Numbered from the stretch's first letter, positions 1-12,835 are shown. The stretch is DNA of 64,000 nucleotides from Mesostigma viride (GCA_009746045.1 RPFO01000276.1:2682102-2746101); one strand, 5' to 3'. Notes: generated by a model from the letters alone, not told the origin. Numbers and translations are program-made.

Positions 1-499
1 TGGCTACCTCGTGGCTCGTGGCTGCGGTCATCCTATATACTAGAGTAACGATCGATGTAATGCTTAAATATGTTGTGCATGGTATAGTGATGGGTTTTCT
101 TGCCTACATTCTTTGGAAAGATGGTATCTTGGCCAGGTTTTGGTTAGCTTTTTGGTTTTGTTAGTAGAGGACACCCCATAGCCAGTTAGCAGCTACTATA
201 ATAAATCCCAGCATACAGGGAGCACTAGCTAGCACTGTCATTGAGCTAGGCTTACTTGTACTTGTTTATTACAGCATCAGCACAAGAAAAAAGTGAGCAT
301 CCGTCGTGTTTGGCTTGTGTGGTTTCAAGGGTGTGCCCTTACCATGCTATGATACGTACAAATGTGACTGTGCATAGGCGTGGTCAGTTACCTATCTTTA
401 TATGCTATGATGGATGTTCTGCAGCCTGGACAGGATGTAATTACCATGTTTGTTCATCCATGATGTTTTTTGTTGCTACGGGATGAGAATTCAGCTTTG

Positions 500-937
500 T
501 AATGCTAGCAGGCGTCACCAACCAAACTGTCCGCTATTTGTAGCGGGCATTTATTTTTAGAGCTTGCAGCTGGGTCCCTACTCCACCCCGGATGATGTCA
601 GTGTTCAGGAGCCCTTTCTAGCTTCCTTTCTCACTGCCTTGTTGAATCCAGGACCAACAAATAAGATTTGACATCCAATATTGCATTATATGTGTCTCTT
701 GTCTCGCACCCTGCGCACCCCCTGCCAGGGGGTGCCATATTTAGCACCCATAGGACATTGCAATATGACCAATGACATGGCCCCCAAGGAGGTCCACATA
801 TTCTGAGGTCCACATATGTGTGTGCATGCTTTGGTCCTAGTATGGGCCATAAATAATTATTAGGTTGGTTTGTGGACATTATCATGGAAAGTGCAAACTG
901 CCCGCTATTTATAGAGGGCAGTTGGACACGGTTTAAG
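500..937. mobile_element. Fragment of a TTAA-type DNA element
   Basis: The right end reads TTTAAGGG followed by TTAA (about 926-937), matching the terminal repeat of the element at 19.6-21.7 kb. Its interior (about 640-790) is similar, on the opposite strand, to 19,760-19,870 of that element: both have a stretch about TATAATGCA next to a GC hairpin rich in C and G runs. I could not define the left end. The 1-500 interval before it holds no gene I can support. Confidence 0.4.
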
Positions 938-1010
938 GGTTAACCCCGATGGATGGATGGATGGATGGGTGCAAACAGTCCTACCGGTCTAATCTATCTA
1001 CCAAAGCTAT

Positions 1011-1077
1011 TATTATATTATATATAATATATAGATATATTATAATATATTATAATATATAGATATATTATATATTC
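1011..1077. repeat. AT-rich TATATAAT microsatellite
   Basis: Imperfect tandem TATA/TAATA units. A similar short tract lies at 1,688-1,722, between two LINE fragments, and may mark old LINE tails. Confidence 0.7.
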
Positions 1078-1236
1078 ATTGAGAATGATAGATTACGGAG
1101 TTGAGATAGGCATGCAACATAAGGAAAAACCCGATAACTGGGAGAATAACCCTGAAGAAATTAATAGTAATCTGACACAGACATCCAAGGATCACGCCAG
1201 CTGCACAAGGTACAACTAACTATATACATCACAAAA

Positions 1237-1671
1237 CTACACGCAGCAACAGCGCTGCCGGCCCACCATGCAGGCCTGGAAGGGATCTAGACCGCATGGG
1301 TCGCGACAAAGTCGGCCCGGGTGCGGCGGAATAATTACATCAGCCACGGTGCGAGTGAGGGCGAGTGACAGGCGCTGCCGCCAATACGAGGACCACGTGC
1401 GGGCCGACCACGGGGCGGTCTGACCCTCGAGGTCGAGGCAGTCTTCACGGCGCTGGCAGCACTCGTGGAAAAACTCCGCTGTCTTGGGGCCCATGGCCCC
1501 GAACTCCTCAAGGACAAAGGGGATGACCCGGTGGGGCCCCACATTGCCGTAGGAGGCAAACTTGTCGCGCTCAGCCACAGCGGCAGCAGCGCCGGCATCC
1601 ACAGCCGCCCGGAGGATGTGGCGACCGGAAAGCGGCCGAGCCACGGAGACATCGAATTGAGCAGGTGGCAA
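1237..1671 (-). pseudogene. LINE C-terminal domain fragment
   Basis: The minus-strand frame encodes a piece with FVLEEFGAMGPKTAEFF and a following WSARTWSSYWRQRLSLALTR stretch. The same block recurs at 15,748-16,206 (minus), where it follows a PDIVV...LLIDVSV segment resembling the PD-(D/E)XK-like region found C-terminal to reverse transcriptase in some LINE families. The copy has no proper start and no upstream catalytic part, so it is a relic. It lies just downstream, on the same strand, of the reverse transcriptase fragment at 1,883-2,640. Confidence 0.6.
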
Positions 1672-1882
1672 CCCTGCCCGTCGTAGATATATTATTATAA
1701 TATATAGATATATTATAGATCTACAACATCTACAACATCTATCTACATCAGCTCTACCCTAGGGGACCTGTCTGGCGTGCTTCCCGTGTGTTTGCACACG
1801 CGGGCGCTTCCCTGGACGGGAGGGGGCTCGTTGTCGTCCATGACCTGGGCCCACTTGGCCTTGTCCTTCATCTTTTTCCAAA

Positions 1883-2640
1883 TCACGGACTAGCTGTTCT
1901 CAAATGATCGAAGGCGCGGGCCTTGCGGCGTCTAGCATCACGGGGCCCGGCCCACGTCACGAGGTGCAGGCCCGGCTGAGCTGGGCGCAGGCCCGCGGGG
2001 GGGGCACGTGAGGTGTCTACCTGGTTGGTGCGAGCTACTAAGTGCGCTACTAGCTGCAGGCGCCGCTGCTTAATATTGGTGCTGGTGATATATGGCATGC
2101 CGAGGTACAGGTCCTCATTGCGAACATGGGCAGCATAGCCTACGTACTCTGAAGATGGATCGCAGCATGTTGGTGACTGGGCCGTCCAGCTTTCGGGCCA
2201 GGTCGGCGGTGAGGGTCCACGTCTCAGCCCCATACGTAAGAACAGAAAGGACGAGGACCTCAAACATGTCCAGTGTTTCTCGATCTTGCCCAGGGGCTTG
2301 CGCCACGCGTACAGGGCCCGATATTGGCGTAAAGCGTGCCAGGCGAGGGAGATGCGGTGCCGGGTCCACATCAGCCTCGCAGCTGGGGAGGAGGCTGCCC
2401 AGCAGCTTGACATGCGACTCGAGAGCCGTCAAGGAGAATGAGGGCGGGCGGTGGCTGAGTAAGCCCAATCGCCAGAGCCTCTATCTTCTTGCACTGACCT
2501 CAAGCCCCACTGCGCGGGCCTCGATAGCCAGGCAGTCAAGCCAAGTCTGCACGTGTGCAGTGTCCTCGAAGAGGGTGGCCGGTGTCGTCTGCGTAGATGA
2601 TGTCCGCCAGCCGAATCTCCGTTTCCACCCCGCCATGTCA
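1883..2640 (-). pseudogene. Decayed LINE reverse transcriptase fragment
   Basis: Several minus-strand frames together match the C-terminal half of the better preserved reverse transcriptase at 26.8-28.6 kb. A stretch like HVQTWLDCLAIEARAVGLE lies near 2,490-2,550, and VLTYGAETWTL near 2,230. The match jumps between frames and contains stops, so the copy is dead. It probably belongs to the same insertion as the fragment at 1,237-1,671. Confidence 0.75.
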
Positions 2641-2747
2641 GAAACGGTTGTCAACCTGCACCCCTGGTTCCCTACCTGGGCACGATGCGGGCAAATCGCT
2701 TGCGCCATATGAACTATACACAGCAGGGTTGCTCCTTGATACACAGC

Positions 2748-3072
2748 AGTTGCTGGCCGACCTAGTGGTCCCAGCCCAGTTTGAACACCGCATTTCCTCC
2801 CTCTCTCTTGCTTGGACTGCTATGCAGAACAAGAAGAGGTGGCAGACGATTGTCTATGCAGGCTCACACGCCAGCCCCTGTGGGCAAGCCCCCCCCCCCC
2901 CCATGAGGAAGGGGCGCTTTGAGCACTGAGTAGAATAGTTAGGATTTTCTAGATTAGCTTGGAGTTAGCTTAGTTCGGTTTCGCGGCTTGGCCCACCTCC
3001 ATCCATCCAGCAAGGAAATACGTGCTACATGATCTCTCAACAGAGTCATGTTATAATTTAATTTTTTAATTT
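2748..3072 (+). mobile_element. 5'-truncated LINE 3' end
   Basis: The plus strand from about 2,748 to 2,929 encodes the last 60 or so residues of the reverse transcriptase protein seen at 28,386-28,558, including LVVPAQFEHR and a proline-rich basic end. The 3' untranslated region also matches, followed by the hairpin at 3,031-3,047 (TCTCAACAGAG) and a TAATTTAATTTT tail. This is a typical 5'-truncated non-LTR insertion. The 3,073-3,531 interval after it holds no recognised gene. Confidence 0.75.
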
Positions 3073-3531
3073 ACCTTTTTATAGCATAAGCTATGCATCA
3101 GCCTACCTACATGGTATTGCATGGTTGTATTGCAACCCACAGTGAACATTGCGCCACGGCACCATGCTTCGGATAGAGCGCTCTGTGGCCTGCTCACTTG
3201 TGGCAGTGAGAGAAGCTAGGGCACCCTCCCTCCTCGTTGTGTATAGGGTTGAAGGTTCCTTTACTCTGTATTGGCACCCACGTGACGCAGTCAGGTGCTC
3301 ATTGATATCATAATGAACATCAACCGGCCAGAGCCCCTTCGCAAAACGGCTTCGCAAGGCAACTTCCAAAGGGGTTGCCTTCTGTACTTTCTGCATCATC
3401 CCACAAAAGTTGCACACCAAACCGCACCAGGGGCAGCAGGCATGAAATGGACATACGACAATCTTCCCACAGCCTCCAGGGCTACATTAGTTCCTATGGC
3501 CCCTTGCCATCTTGAGCACAGGCGAGCTCCC

Positions 3532-5562
3532 TCAGGACCGCTGCTTCTTCCGAGACTTGGCGCCACCGGATTCCACAGCTGCGCCCGCTGCGTCTTCTGA
3601 TGCCTCGTTTGCGGCCGGTTTCCTCTTGGATGCCTTGCGCTCCGCGGCCTGTGCCTGCCGCTCCCGCCGCACGCCCTTCATCTTCATGAGCGCGACATTG
3701 TTCAGCTGTGAGGGGTCCCCAGGACGGGCAACGCAGGCCAAAAGAACAAGAAGGGCCCAGGATGAGATGTTGCGACAAAACCTAGCTGCACAGAGCAACA
3801 CGCAGGCAGAGCTCCAAATAGGACCCGCTGCATAATCTGTCTGCTTCATCTGGTAAAGTCAACCAGTCATTGCAGACCTAACATCACGAGCAAACTGCGC
3901 CTTTTATGCTTGCCCCAATGCCTGTCAGTGCCTCTTAACACGACCTATACTTTCCCTCATGACCCTGACCTTCTGAGGTACTAGCTTAGCCCCCACGACC
4001 ACCACTTAGCTTCGCACCCTGCCTGCCAACCATGTCTATACAAGGAGGAGGCCTACCTGTTCGATGCTGCCTAGAACAGAGTGCCATGACGGGAAAACAT
4101 CCCTAAGAGTGCCAAGCGGTACCTGTGTGGTGAGCCTACCAAGCACAAACCAAACGGTAGCATCAGGGAGGCGCATGAGGGCAGTCGCTGACAAGAAACC
4201 AGGCACTAGAGCTTCAGCAAGGCAACCACCCCTCAGGAAGTTGGATTTCCCACTCACTAAAAAAAATTAAGGGTTCCGTGTTACCACAACCCATCCCTGC
4301 AAGCCATACCCATGCATGATGAAACCACTAAACCCAGGCATCGAAAAACCACACCCTTGCACCCCTCTGCGTGCCACCTGCCCTCTGCCGGCGTCGCCAC
4401 TTACGTCCTGCTTGGGCATGTAGATACGGCCGACCTTGCCGTCTAGCATGTCATTGCCCGTGTTCTTCACCTGCACAGTTGGGACAGGGGTGGTGAGTGG
4501 ATAGCGGAGGAGGATGAGCAAGGGGGTGGGGGCGGGGGTCAGTGGCCGGGAAGGGGAGAAAGAACAAGGGTGGGCCGTACGGGCAGATGAATGGGCATGT
4601 GAATGGGCATGTGAATGGGCAGGTGAACAGGAGCAGGGGTGGTTGGGTGGGTGGGCATGCGGGTGGGCGCACAGGTGCCACATTTCAAAACACCCAACAA
4701 AATGATCGGCAAGTTTGAAAGCCATGCAATCACTGCTTGTTCTGCATCGTCCCACCAAGGGGCACTCAGCCTGTGTGGCGGCCTCAATGCACGCGCAACC
4801 TGCTGAGATGAGAGTCCACGTCCTCAACGCTTGAATACAATAAGATAAAACATACTAAATAATTCCAGGTTAAGCCCAAGTAAAAGGACATCCCCAAAGA
4901 CCCGCAGGCGGGCCTCTCGGCACTTCTGTAGGTACGAGTGGTTAGACATTGCATCTCAACACTAGCCATAGCAGACAGTACCAGGACCATACCGTAAAGC
5001 AAAAGCTGGTAGGGCCTGGCCGGACGTGGCGCAGTCACCCTCTGATGGTTCCTTGACCTACCGTGTTCTTGGTCTCCACCGCCAGCGCCCACACACCGTG
5101 ACCACCCACACACATGCAACCAGAAAGCCCATGACCCACATACCTTCTTCTTGGTCTCCATCGCCGCCGTCCGGTAGGCCTCCTTGCGCAGGTCGGGCGG
5201 GGCCTCGCGCGTGCGCCGCACGCGCAGGTCCATGCGCGGGCCCATCTCCTCCAGCTCCACGCGCGGGATCTGGGGGGAGGAAGGTCGGGAGAAGAGGAGG
5301 GAAGGGGGGAAAGGAGGGGAGGGGGGAGGGAAAGGACGAGGGGGACACCGTGGGGCAACTGTCAGTATTGCATGTTGCTACAGTACCCGGACATCGCCCT
5401 CCCACCGCTTGGCTCATGAATGTAGCTCCCCCACGGCACATTTCCTGGTGGCAGCAGCAACAAGCACACAACTAGCGTAGCTCTTTCACATAATAGCACG
5501 TGATTGTGTGAGACATCAAGCCGGCTGGCTGGCTAGCTGGCTGGCCGGCCGGCTGGCTGGCG

Positions 5563-5609
<47 letters not shown>

Positions 5610-8600
5610 CAACTGGTTGGTTGATTGGGTTGGTAGCAGGCAAGCTAACTGGATGCCCATTTACCTTGGTCCCCGATTTCTTTAGTCGGATCACGTAATG
5701 CCGGAGCATCACTTGCCCGTTGACGGCTGAGCAGACATACACCCGGTCGACACCCTGGTGGTGGGTGGGTGGGTGGGTGGGGGAGGGACCACCGTTGCAT
5801 TGGTGGGGGTGAAAACAGCACGGTCACACCAACAGACCAGCCTCGCATAATGACGACTTGGGGGCCATGGTGGCAGGCTTGGGGCAGATGCCCAGCCTTA
5901 TACAATTAAGCCTTGTACAACCAGCCTCATACAGGCAAGCGTTGTACAACCTGCCTCGGACAAGCAAGCGTTGTACAACCAGCCTCGTGCAAGCAAGCGC
6001 TGTACAACCAGCCTCGTACAAGCAAGCGGTGTACAACCAGCCTCATACAAGCAAGCATTGTGCAACCAGCCTCGTACAGCAAGCGTTGTACAACCAGCCT
6101 CATACAAGCGAGCGTTGTACAAGCCAGCCTTGAATCGGAAGCGAGCGATGACGAGGCGGCGGCGCAAGCCCGTTCCCGGTGCGGCGCAGAGTGTGAGGTG
6201 GAGGGTAGGGGCAGGAATGGAGGGCTCAACATGGGGTGAAGGGCAACATGTGGGGTGGAGGGTATCACAAGGGGTGGAGGGCACCAAGTACAACGGATTG
6301 ACTGGGCCATCAAAGGTGTTGGATGTGGCTACTCTCCTGCCCTGGAGCATGGCCCCCTGGTGGACTTTGGGACGTACCGCCAGGTTTACGGCTTTGACCA
6401 CCAGCCCTCGCAGCGTGTCAACGAGCAAGCTCTGAGCGCCAGGTGTCGCCAGATGCATGCACAGCACACAGGCACATGCGCAACACACAAACATGGGTTA
6501 ATTAAATCCACCACAAGCTGGTACACACACAGCACACATACGCACACGCACACGCACACGCACACGCACACGCACACGCGCACGCGCACGCGCACGCGCA
6601 CGCGCACGCGCACGCGCACGCGCACGCGCACGCGCACGCGCACGCGCACACGCACGCGCACGCACATACAGCCCACGAGCCCTCCCTCCCTCCCTCCCTC
6701 CCTCCCTCCCTCCCGCCGGCCCGCCCGCCCACCTGCCCGCCCGCCGCCCGCCCGCCCGCCCACCTGCCCGCCCGCCCGCCCGCCGGCCCGCCCGCCCGCC
6801 CGCCTGCCGGCCCGCCGGCCCGCCGGCCCGCCGGCCCGCCGGCCCGCCGGCCCTCCCTCCCTCCCTCCCTCCCTCCCTCCCTCCCTCCCTCCCTCCCTCC
6901 CTCCCTCCCTCCCTCCCTCCCTCCCTCCCTCCCTCCCTCCCTCCCACCCACCCACCCAGAGGCATGCGTGCACACCGAGGCACACACAAACAAGCCAGAA
7001 GACACACACGCCCCATGTGCGAGCACACGCATGCAAGGGGAAGCAGGGCACTGCGTGGTACTGGGTGGGGTGAGTTAGTTAACGTGAGCCCCTGGTGACA
7101 AGTCTCTCGCTCAATACACCCCCCCACACGGCATGAACCGTCACGGACAGGTGCTGCCACTGAGGCCAGCACCTGATTATCGAACAATTCCTCACGCCAG
7201 GATGGATCTCTTTTTGTTGGGAATGCCATGCCAACCACGCGCGTGTGTGCCCACCTTAAGCAGCCGGAATTCCGTTTTCGTCTCAAAATCCTCCCCTGTG
7301 CACGGGACACAGCGCGCGAACAGCAACGGGGGCAGACGCCGGCCATCACACAAACAACCCACACAGGCAGGTCAGTGCCTTGCCATGCATGCCGCATTGG
7401 TTTTGTGCTCAGCAGCCAAAGAGCTCATCTGGGCCAATCAAGCCGGCGCAAACCAAGCAGGTACCACGTTGCAAACAGCCAATTGAAGCATCAATTGCAA
7501 GTGCCCCCCCACCGTCCCTCCCTCCCACACTTTATACAGTGACAAAGGCTCCCAAAAAAAGTCTAATCCAGCCTAACAAGACGCAGGCAAGAGGATAATC
7601 AGCAGCGGGACGGGATGCATACATCCAGCTCTACATGTCAACATGTCAATGTGTCAACATGTCACATGGGAGTGAACACCCTGGAGTCATTACCTCTTAT
7701 ACCTCTTAAGACACCATATGTTTGCTCCGCCAGATACGTGAAAGCATGAACACGGGGCATCGCGCATGCTTGTGTTATGTTGTACTGCCTGGGCATGCGC
7801 GCGAAAAGGGCGTGCGTTAACGCAAGCACCAGTGTGCATACATGCACCTGCGCGGGGCAAGCATCAACGCACAGCATCAACCACCAAAAGGCAGACAAAG
7901 CCCCCAACAACGCACCCACCTTGGAACACGATGCATGGTTTGGAGCCCTCTTGCGCGTGGGAGCCAGCCGCACCAAAGTGCTGGATGGGCAAGAAGGATG
8001 CCAGCTGTGGGAACAGTAGCAGGCACAGGACCGCAGGGCACAACACACGTGATGCAGCAGGGCACAGGAAGTGTGAACATGGGTCCACATTTTTTATAAA
8101 CCGGGGTTACTATATTCTTTTGCTTCCGAGGGACTTCAGACAGCGCAGCAAGTGACAGCGACGCCGGGCACAGATTGTATTCGGGATAAGCAATGGCCCA
8201 GCAGGCAGGCCACCCATGCAGCAGGCACAGGACGCAGCCGGCCCCGCACTGTAAGTTCATGGCATTCGGAATGCGGGACAGCCATGCCACATGGCACACA
8301 CATGTGGGCTCTGCGTCTGTTCAAGTGCATGGGGTGACCCACCACCCCACCACAAGCGCCCGCGCGTCTATTGTGTTGTGCGGCCACGAATGCGCATGGG
8401 CGGAGCCAATAACCAGGAACGACCTCAACATGCCAGCACTATGCCACCTCAACAAGGCAAAACCATGTACGGCCGCGCAGCACAGGAAACATGGCAGCAT
8501 CAACGTGCCCTGCATTAAAGCCACACAGTGGAGACGTTGACATTTCAAGTGTGTTTGCTGCCTTGTACGCGATGCCTGAACAATGGCCAGCTCAGGGATA

Positions 8601-10911
8601 GAACTGATTCACTGACAAGGGGAGGAGATACCCGCGTGGCGCTGCCTACCTGCAGCGCAATCTCCCATGCCACACTAACTATACATCGACCAAACCTGCC
8701 TCCGTCCATGCAGTGCTGCTTATGTTAGCTGGCTACGTGCCTGCACCAAGGCAAGGTACCTCCCTCTCCACCACGCCTCACAACGATACTTGCAACCCTC
8801 CCTCCCTCCCTCCCTCCCTCCCTCCCTCCCTCCCTCCCTCCCTCCCTCCCTCCCTCCCTCCCTCCCTCCCTCCCTCCCTCCCTCCCTCCCTCCCTCTCCC
8901 TTATGTTCCACTGGCTATGCTTGTAGCTTTACCTCCAGAATCAAGATGTCGCACCACTAGGCACAACACTTGCGTCCATCACACTTGCGTCCACACAACT
9001 CGCGTCCACCACACCTGCGTCCATTACACTTGCAACCATACCTCCAGCTCCACCATGTCCAGGATATGGGCGTCGTACATGCGGCCAAGGATCAGGTTGT
9101 GGGGTCGCTTCTTCGAGTGAGAGCCGTACTGGGGTGGTCAAAAAGTGGGGGGTGGGTCGATAAATGGGGGGCGGGGAGTGGGGGTGGGGGGTGGGTGGAG
9201 GGGGTTGGGGGTTGGGGGCTTGGGGGGAGGGGGTTGGGGGGGGGGGAGGGTGGGTGGGTGGGTGGGGGGTGGGGGGTGGGGGTGGGGGTGGGGGTGGGGG
9301 TGGGGGTGGGGGTGGGGGTGGGGGGTGGGGGTGGGGGATCGGGGTGGGGGTGGGGGATCGGGGTGGGGGGGTGGGGTGTGGGGGTGGGGTGGGGTAGGTG
9401 GGGTGGGGGTGGGGGGGGGGGGCGGAGTGGGTGGGGGTGGGTGGGGGTGGGGGGGGGGGGGGTGGGGGTGGGGGTGGGGGAGGGGGGGGGGGTTGGGGGT
9501 TGGGGGTTGGGGGGGGGGGAGGGCAGAACCACCGATGGATGTGGGAGGCGAAGGTGAGGGGGGGGGGGTTATGGGTTAGAACGCCGCATGCGCCGAACTG
9601 GTGGTGGTGACATGCGGGGGGGGGAATGTTGGGCAAGGTTCTAGAATAGGCGAGCCGAGAGGGACGACAGGAGCAGGTTGCGAGTGCTATTGCAAGGGGG
9701 GTGGAGGGATGGAGGGAGGAAGGCAAGTGGACCATTGTTTCTGTGTACACACTTAGCTAACTCGACAGCTTGGCACGCCCACTGCTTACACTGAGCCAGT
9801 ACACCCCGTTGATGGCACTCGGTGGCCATGCCCGACGGGGGCACGGTGCATGTCATCCCTAAGCCTATGTTATAGTGCATGCCATCTCTAAGCCTGTTAC
9901 CCTGGAAGCACCCTTGCGCAGCACTGCTACTGGTGGACAGGTGCGACCATACAGAGTAACCCATCATACTGACCGTCCTACCAGATGGGCATGACTTGCA
10001 ACCTTCCTACTCGCAAGGGAATCCCCGTCATGCATATCCGACGTGTACAGGGTTTGCGTTGCGGAGGGAACACATCCTTCAAGGCGCGATCTTTCAATGC
10101 GTGGCGTAGAGCGTGAGAGGCAAAGCGATAGTTGCCAGCGCCGCTGTTCAAGCCTTACTACCGACATGTGCAAGTTGCTAATGCCTGACACATCCGCCTT
10201 AAACTAGATGCCTGGACATTCCTCTGCTAGCAGTCATACGTGGGGCATCCATCAACCAGCAGTTCGCGTACAGAAGCTTTTATACTAGCACCACCCAAAA
10301 AGCGCACCAGAAATAGCCCACAATCTGACTTCTCCGCCAGGAACTCCAGAGACAGCTCCTTGCCAGGTTCGAATGGTAGAATGTCTGCATTTTTGCGAGT
10401 AAACCTGACCGCCAGGCCACCGGGACGGGTCAAATGGTACATGTCTGTCAACGCGTTCTTCACGACTTGGCTAGTACTCGTTCCGTGCAGCAGCAACAAA
10501 CGTTTGAATGTTTCCTCCTGCGTTTCACCAGTACGTCAGCACAGGTGCAGGGAACATGAGAAGAACGACGAACCAACCTCAACACCAACATCTTATCTCA
10601 CCCCTCGGGCTATCGTGGTACGACACCAAGTCCTAATATGCGAGCAGTCCTAAAGATTGCACGGATCAATTAACACGATGGCTATGGCAGATGCATGTAC
10701 GCTGGGTAATATTGGTAAGTAACTGATGGCGCGCACAGAAAATGCTGAAAGGAGGCTGGTCAGTCTATGGGGATCCGGAGCAGTGGCATTAACGTCATCA
10801 CTGGAAGGATGTGGCCGCAGCGCCATGAAAACCTCCACCTACCCTCTTAGGCTCTCGCTTTTTCAAGGCACGCCGCCCAGCCGCAGTCTTCGGCTTTGTC
10901 GCTTTCAACAT
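3532..10911 (-). CDS. RPF2: Ribosome production factor 2 (Brix domain), 10 exons
   Basis: Exons on the minus strand are 10,911-10,843, 10,517-10,308, 9,128-9,042, 8,004-7,920, 7,295-7,255, 6,431-6,378, 5,754-5,665, 5,269-5,144, 4,470-4,405 and 3,705-3,532. All junctions are GT-AG, all phases agree, and the product is 333 residues, normal for the family. The start is MLKATKPKTAAGRRALKKRE. Diagnostic Brix blocks are HGTSTSQVVKNALTDMYHL, FTRKNADILPFE, GSHSKKRPHNLILGRMYD, GSKPCIVF, VIRLKKSGTK and VELEEMGPRMDLRVRR. The C-terminus is lysine- and arginine-rich, as expected for a nucleolar protein. Rpf2 family members act with Rrs1 to load 5S RNP into the pre-60S particle. The introns hold most of the microsatellites of this region. 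The 41-nt exon 5 is the least certain but is required by phase. Confidence 0.93.
5518..5608. repeat. (GGCT)n microsatellite in RPF2 intron 7
   Basis: Tandem CTGG/GGCT units with a few interruptions, lying in the intron between exons 7 and 8 of RPF2. Confidence 0.9.
5913..6131. repeat. 29-bp minisatellite in RPF2 intron 6
   Basis: About seven and a half diverged units of about 29 bp, each starting TGTACAACCAGCCTC and ending near ACAAGCAAGCG. The array is head to tail with no spacers. Confidence 0.9.
6525..6955. repeat. Compound microsatellite in RPF2 intron 5
   Basis: A run of CACACG/CGCACG units (about 6,530-6,665), then CCCT units, then CCCG/CCGG units (about 6,713-6,850), then a long CCCT array to about 6,944. 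Long reading frames across it on both strands are artefacts of the repeat. Confidence 0.95.
8799..8896. repeat. (CCCT)n microsatellite in RPF2 intron 3
   Basis: About 24 copies of CCCT, lying between RPF2 exons 3 and 4. Confidence 0.95.
9140..9590. repeat. G-rich (GGGGGT)n tract in RPF2 intron 2
   Basis: About 450 bp of almost pure G and T on the plus strand, with GGGGGT units and longer G runs. On the transcribed RPF2 sense strand it reads C-rich. It ends about 12 bp before exon 3, so it merges with that exon's pyrimidine tract. Confidence 0.9.
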
Positions 10912-11695
10912 TTTTAGAGAGAACTAAACCGGGCTGGCTACAGTACAGTATGTCACAAATTTCGCATCGACTAAGCTCCCATAGGTATATTAATAAAACT
11001 AGCAACAATTACGCGACTTTGTGAGAGCGTCGCCGCCAATCACTGATAATTGAAGGCTTCGCTAGACTACGATCTTGGTTGTATGACCCCACGTTTCTGG
11101 TTTTTTGCTGCAGCAGTGCTGCGCATGATTTGTCTCCACTCTCCAGTGCCCAGGATCGTGCTGCAACTTGCAGCCGCCGCACTTGCTACTGCTAATGCTG
11201 GAGTCCGAAGGATGTAAAACGTTTAATTCTGCTTGTGTCACGCCCAGGTTCTGGATGGATGGCTGCCGTGCCCAGGCCAGGCCCAGGATCGCGGCCGGCG
11301 GCCTGGACGGGCCCCCGTCCGTTCTATCAGGTCCTACTGTATTATTTTCGGGGAAATGGGTATATTTTATTAGCCAATTATGGACCAAAGAGGTGAGAGG
11401 GGAAATGAGTATCAGCGAATCCTAATGAAGGTGGGCACACACACGTGTGGCGGTGACAGGTGAAAGGCTAATAGGGCGTCCTACTGTATTATTCCGTTGC
11501 GGGATCACCTGGTGTGTACATGATTGTAGTAATTGCACCTGGTGTTTACATGTACTGTAGTAATTGTGCCTAACTGCCTACTGTATGGCCCGTCCTCATT
11601 TTCCGAGTCTGTCCGTATGTGCCGTGGCTCGCACGCAGATAGACGATTGCGGACTGCGGTCATGTGGCCCGGAGGTACAATGCGGATTGCGGGCG

Positions 11696-11747
<52 letters not shown>

Positions 11748-12049
11748 GTCCCACGCCGCACATGGGCAGCAGAGAATCTATATCTGTAGTGGCCGAGGGC
11801 CGGAGGGGTGCGGGCGGTGTAGTTTACAGTTTAATTAGTGAGTTTACACAGGGTGGAACCTGTGGAACTGTACGCTGCACGCGTCGCGCCTCCTGCATTT
11901 GCAAGTCGTAAAACGATGCGCACGATTGAGTTGTGACTTGTGAGTCTCTGACGCGGCGCGTGCTCACAGTGAAAGAGGTGCGATCGCCGCCATTGCTGGC
12001 CTCTCTCGGTGCCGCACTGTCCAGGAAGGTGCCCTGATTTAGGATCACC
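10912..12049. promoter_or_regulatory. Shared intergenic region between RPF2 and RPS25
   Basis: This 1.1 kb separates two divergent start codons, RPF2 to the left and RPS25 to the right, so both promoters and 5' UTRs must lie here. I see no gene in it. It holds a GTT microsatellite (11,695-11,748) and two copies of a CCTACTGTATTATT block (about 11,333 and 11,480). Confidence 0.6.
11695..11748. repeat. (GTT)n microsatellite
   Basis: About 18 GTT units in the RPF2-RPS25 intergenic region. Confidence 0.95.
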
Positions 12050-12835
12050 ATGGTAAATTATTGGGACGAGGGTGGTTTATAGCTTGCTTTAGAAAATTGA
12101 TTGCTGTCGCTAGTTTGGAAGATGGTAGGGTTCTCTATAGGCCTGCCCGTTTGTTGAAATGCTAGGATGCGGTAATTGCGTTCTTTGTTTGGCGGTGGTT
12201 TACAGGCCCCGAAGGCCGCCGCACCAGCTGCAAAGAGCGGTGGGAAGCAAAAGAAGAAGAAGTGGTCCAAGGGAAAGCAAAAGGAGAAGGCCGCCAACAT
12301 GGTTCTTTTCGACCAGACCACCTACGAGAAGCTGCTGGCCGAGGCCCCGAAGTTTAAGCTCATTACCACTTCCATCCTCTCTGACCGTCTGAGGGTATGT
12401 CTTATATAATATGACGGACATTTCTTTTTTCTTTATTGTCATGTCCTTGTATGACGGTCTCTTTGTCATGACTCCTTTCTCTCGCTTAGATATACATAAC
12501 AGGTCTTCATGCCAATCTCTGCGCATGATTCTTATGTAGACATCTTTTCATGGATGCCTGTGTTTCCGTGCAATAATGTAGTGCTTGGTATTAGTTGCGT
12601 ACCTGCGCCTCAGTTCCGGTTACGAGGCAGCTGTTTTTTTCTGGGTTGTGTGCGTGTGGTGAGGAAAATGACTAAGCAAGCAATCCTGTACTTCATGCTG
12701 TGCATTATCTGGTGTTTGCAGATCTCCGGAAGTCTAGCGCGCAAGGCCATCCGTGAATTGATGTCGCGGGGCCTGATCCGCATGGTTGTCTCCCACGCCA
12801 ACCAGCAGATCTACACCCGTGCCACCAACACCTAA
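12050..12835 (+). CDS. RPS25: 40S ribosomal protein S25, 3 exons
   Basis: Exons are 12,050-12,052, 12,206-12,394 and 12,722-12,835, all with GT-AG introns, giving 101 residues. The first coding exon is the ATG alone, and exon 2 continues [20 protein letters not shown]. The winged-helix core of eS25 is clear: [20 protein letters not shown], then ILSDRLR, then [20 protein letters not shown], ending in [10 protein letters not shown]. eS25 sits on the head of the small ribosomal subunit and contacts tRNA and some viral IRES elements. The basic N-terminus is typical. An AATAAA lies about 140 bp after the stop. Confidence 0.97.

Noticed and set aside
5913-6131. Possible CRISPR array (29-bp repeats)
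   Set aside because: The units are directly adjacent with no spacers, diverged, and lie in a eukaryotic intron. It is a minisatellite.
6255-7397. Long open frames of 200-300 codons on both strands
   Set aside because: They run through CCCT, CCCG and CGCACG arrays and encode only repeated residues. The region is RPF2 intron 5.
9140-10911. Truncated RPF2 pseudogene
   Set aside because: Exon 2 seemed to end abruptly, but exons 3-10 were found further along with correct phases, so the gene is complete.
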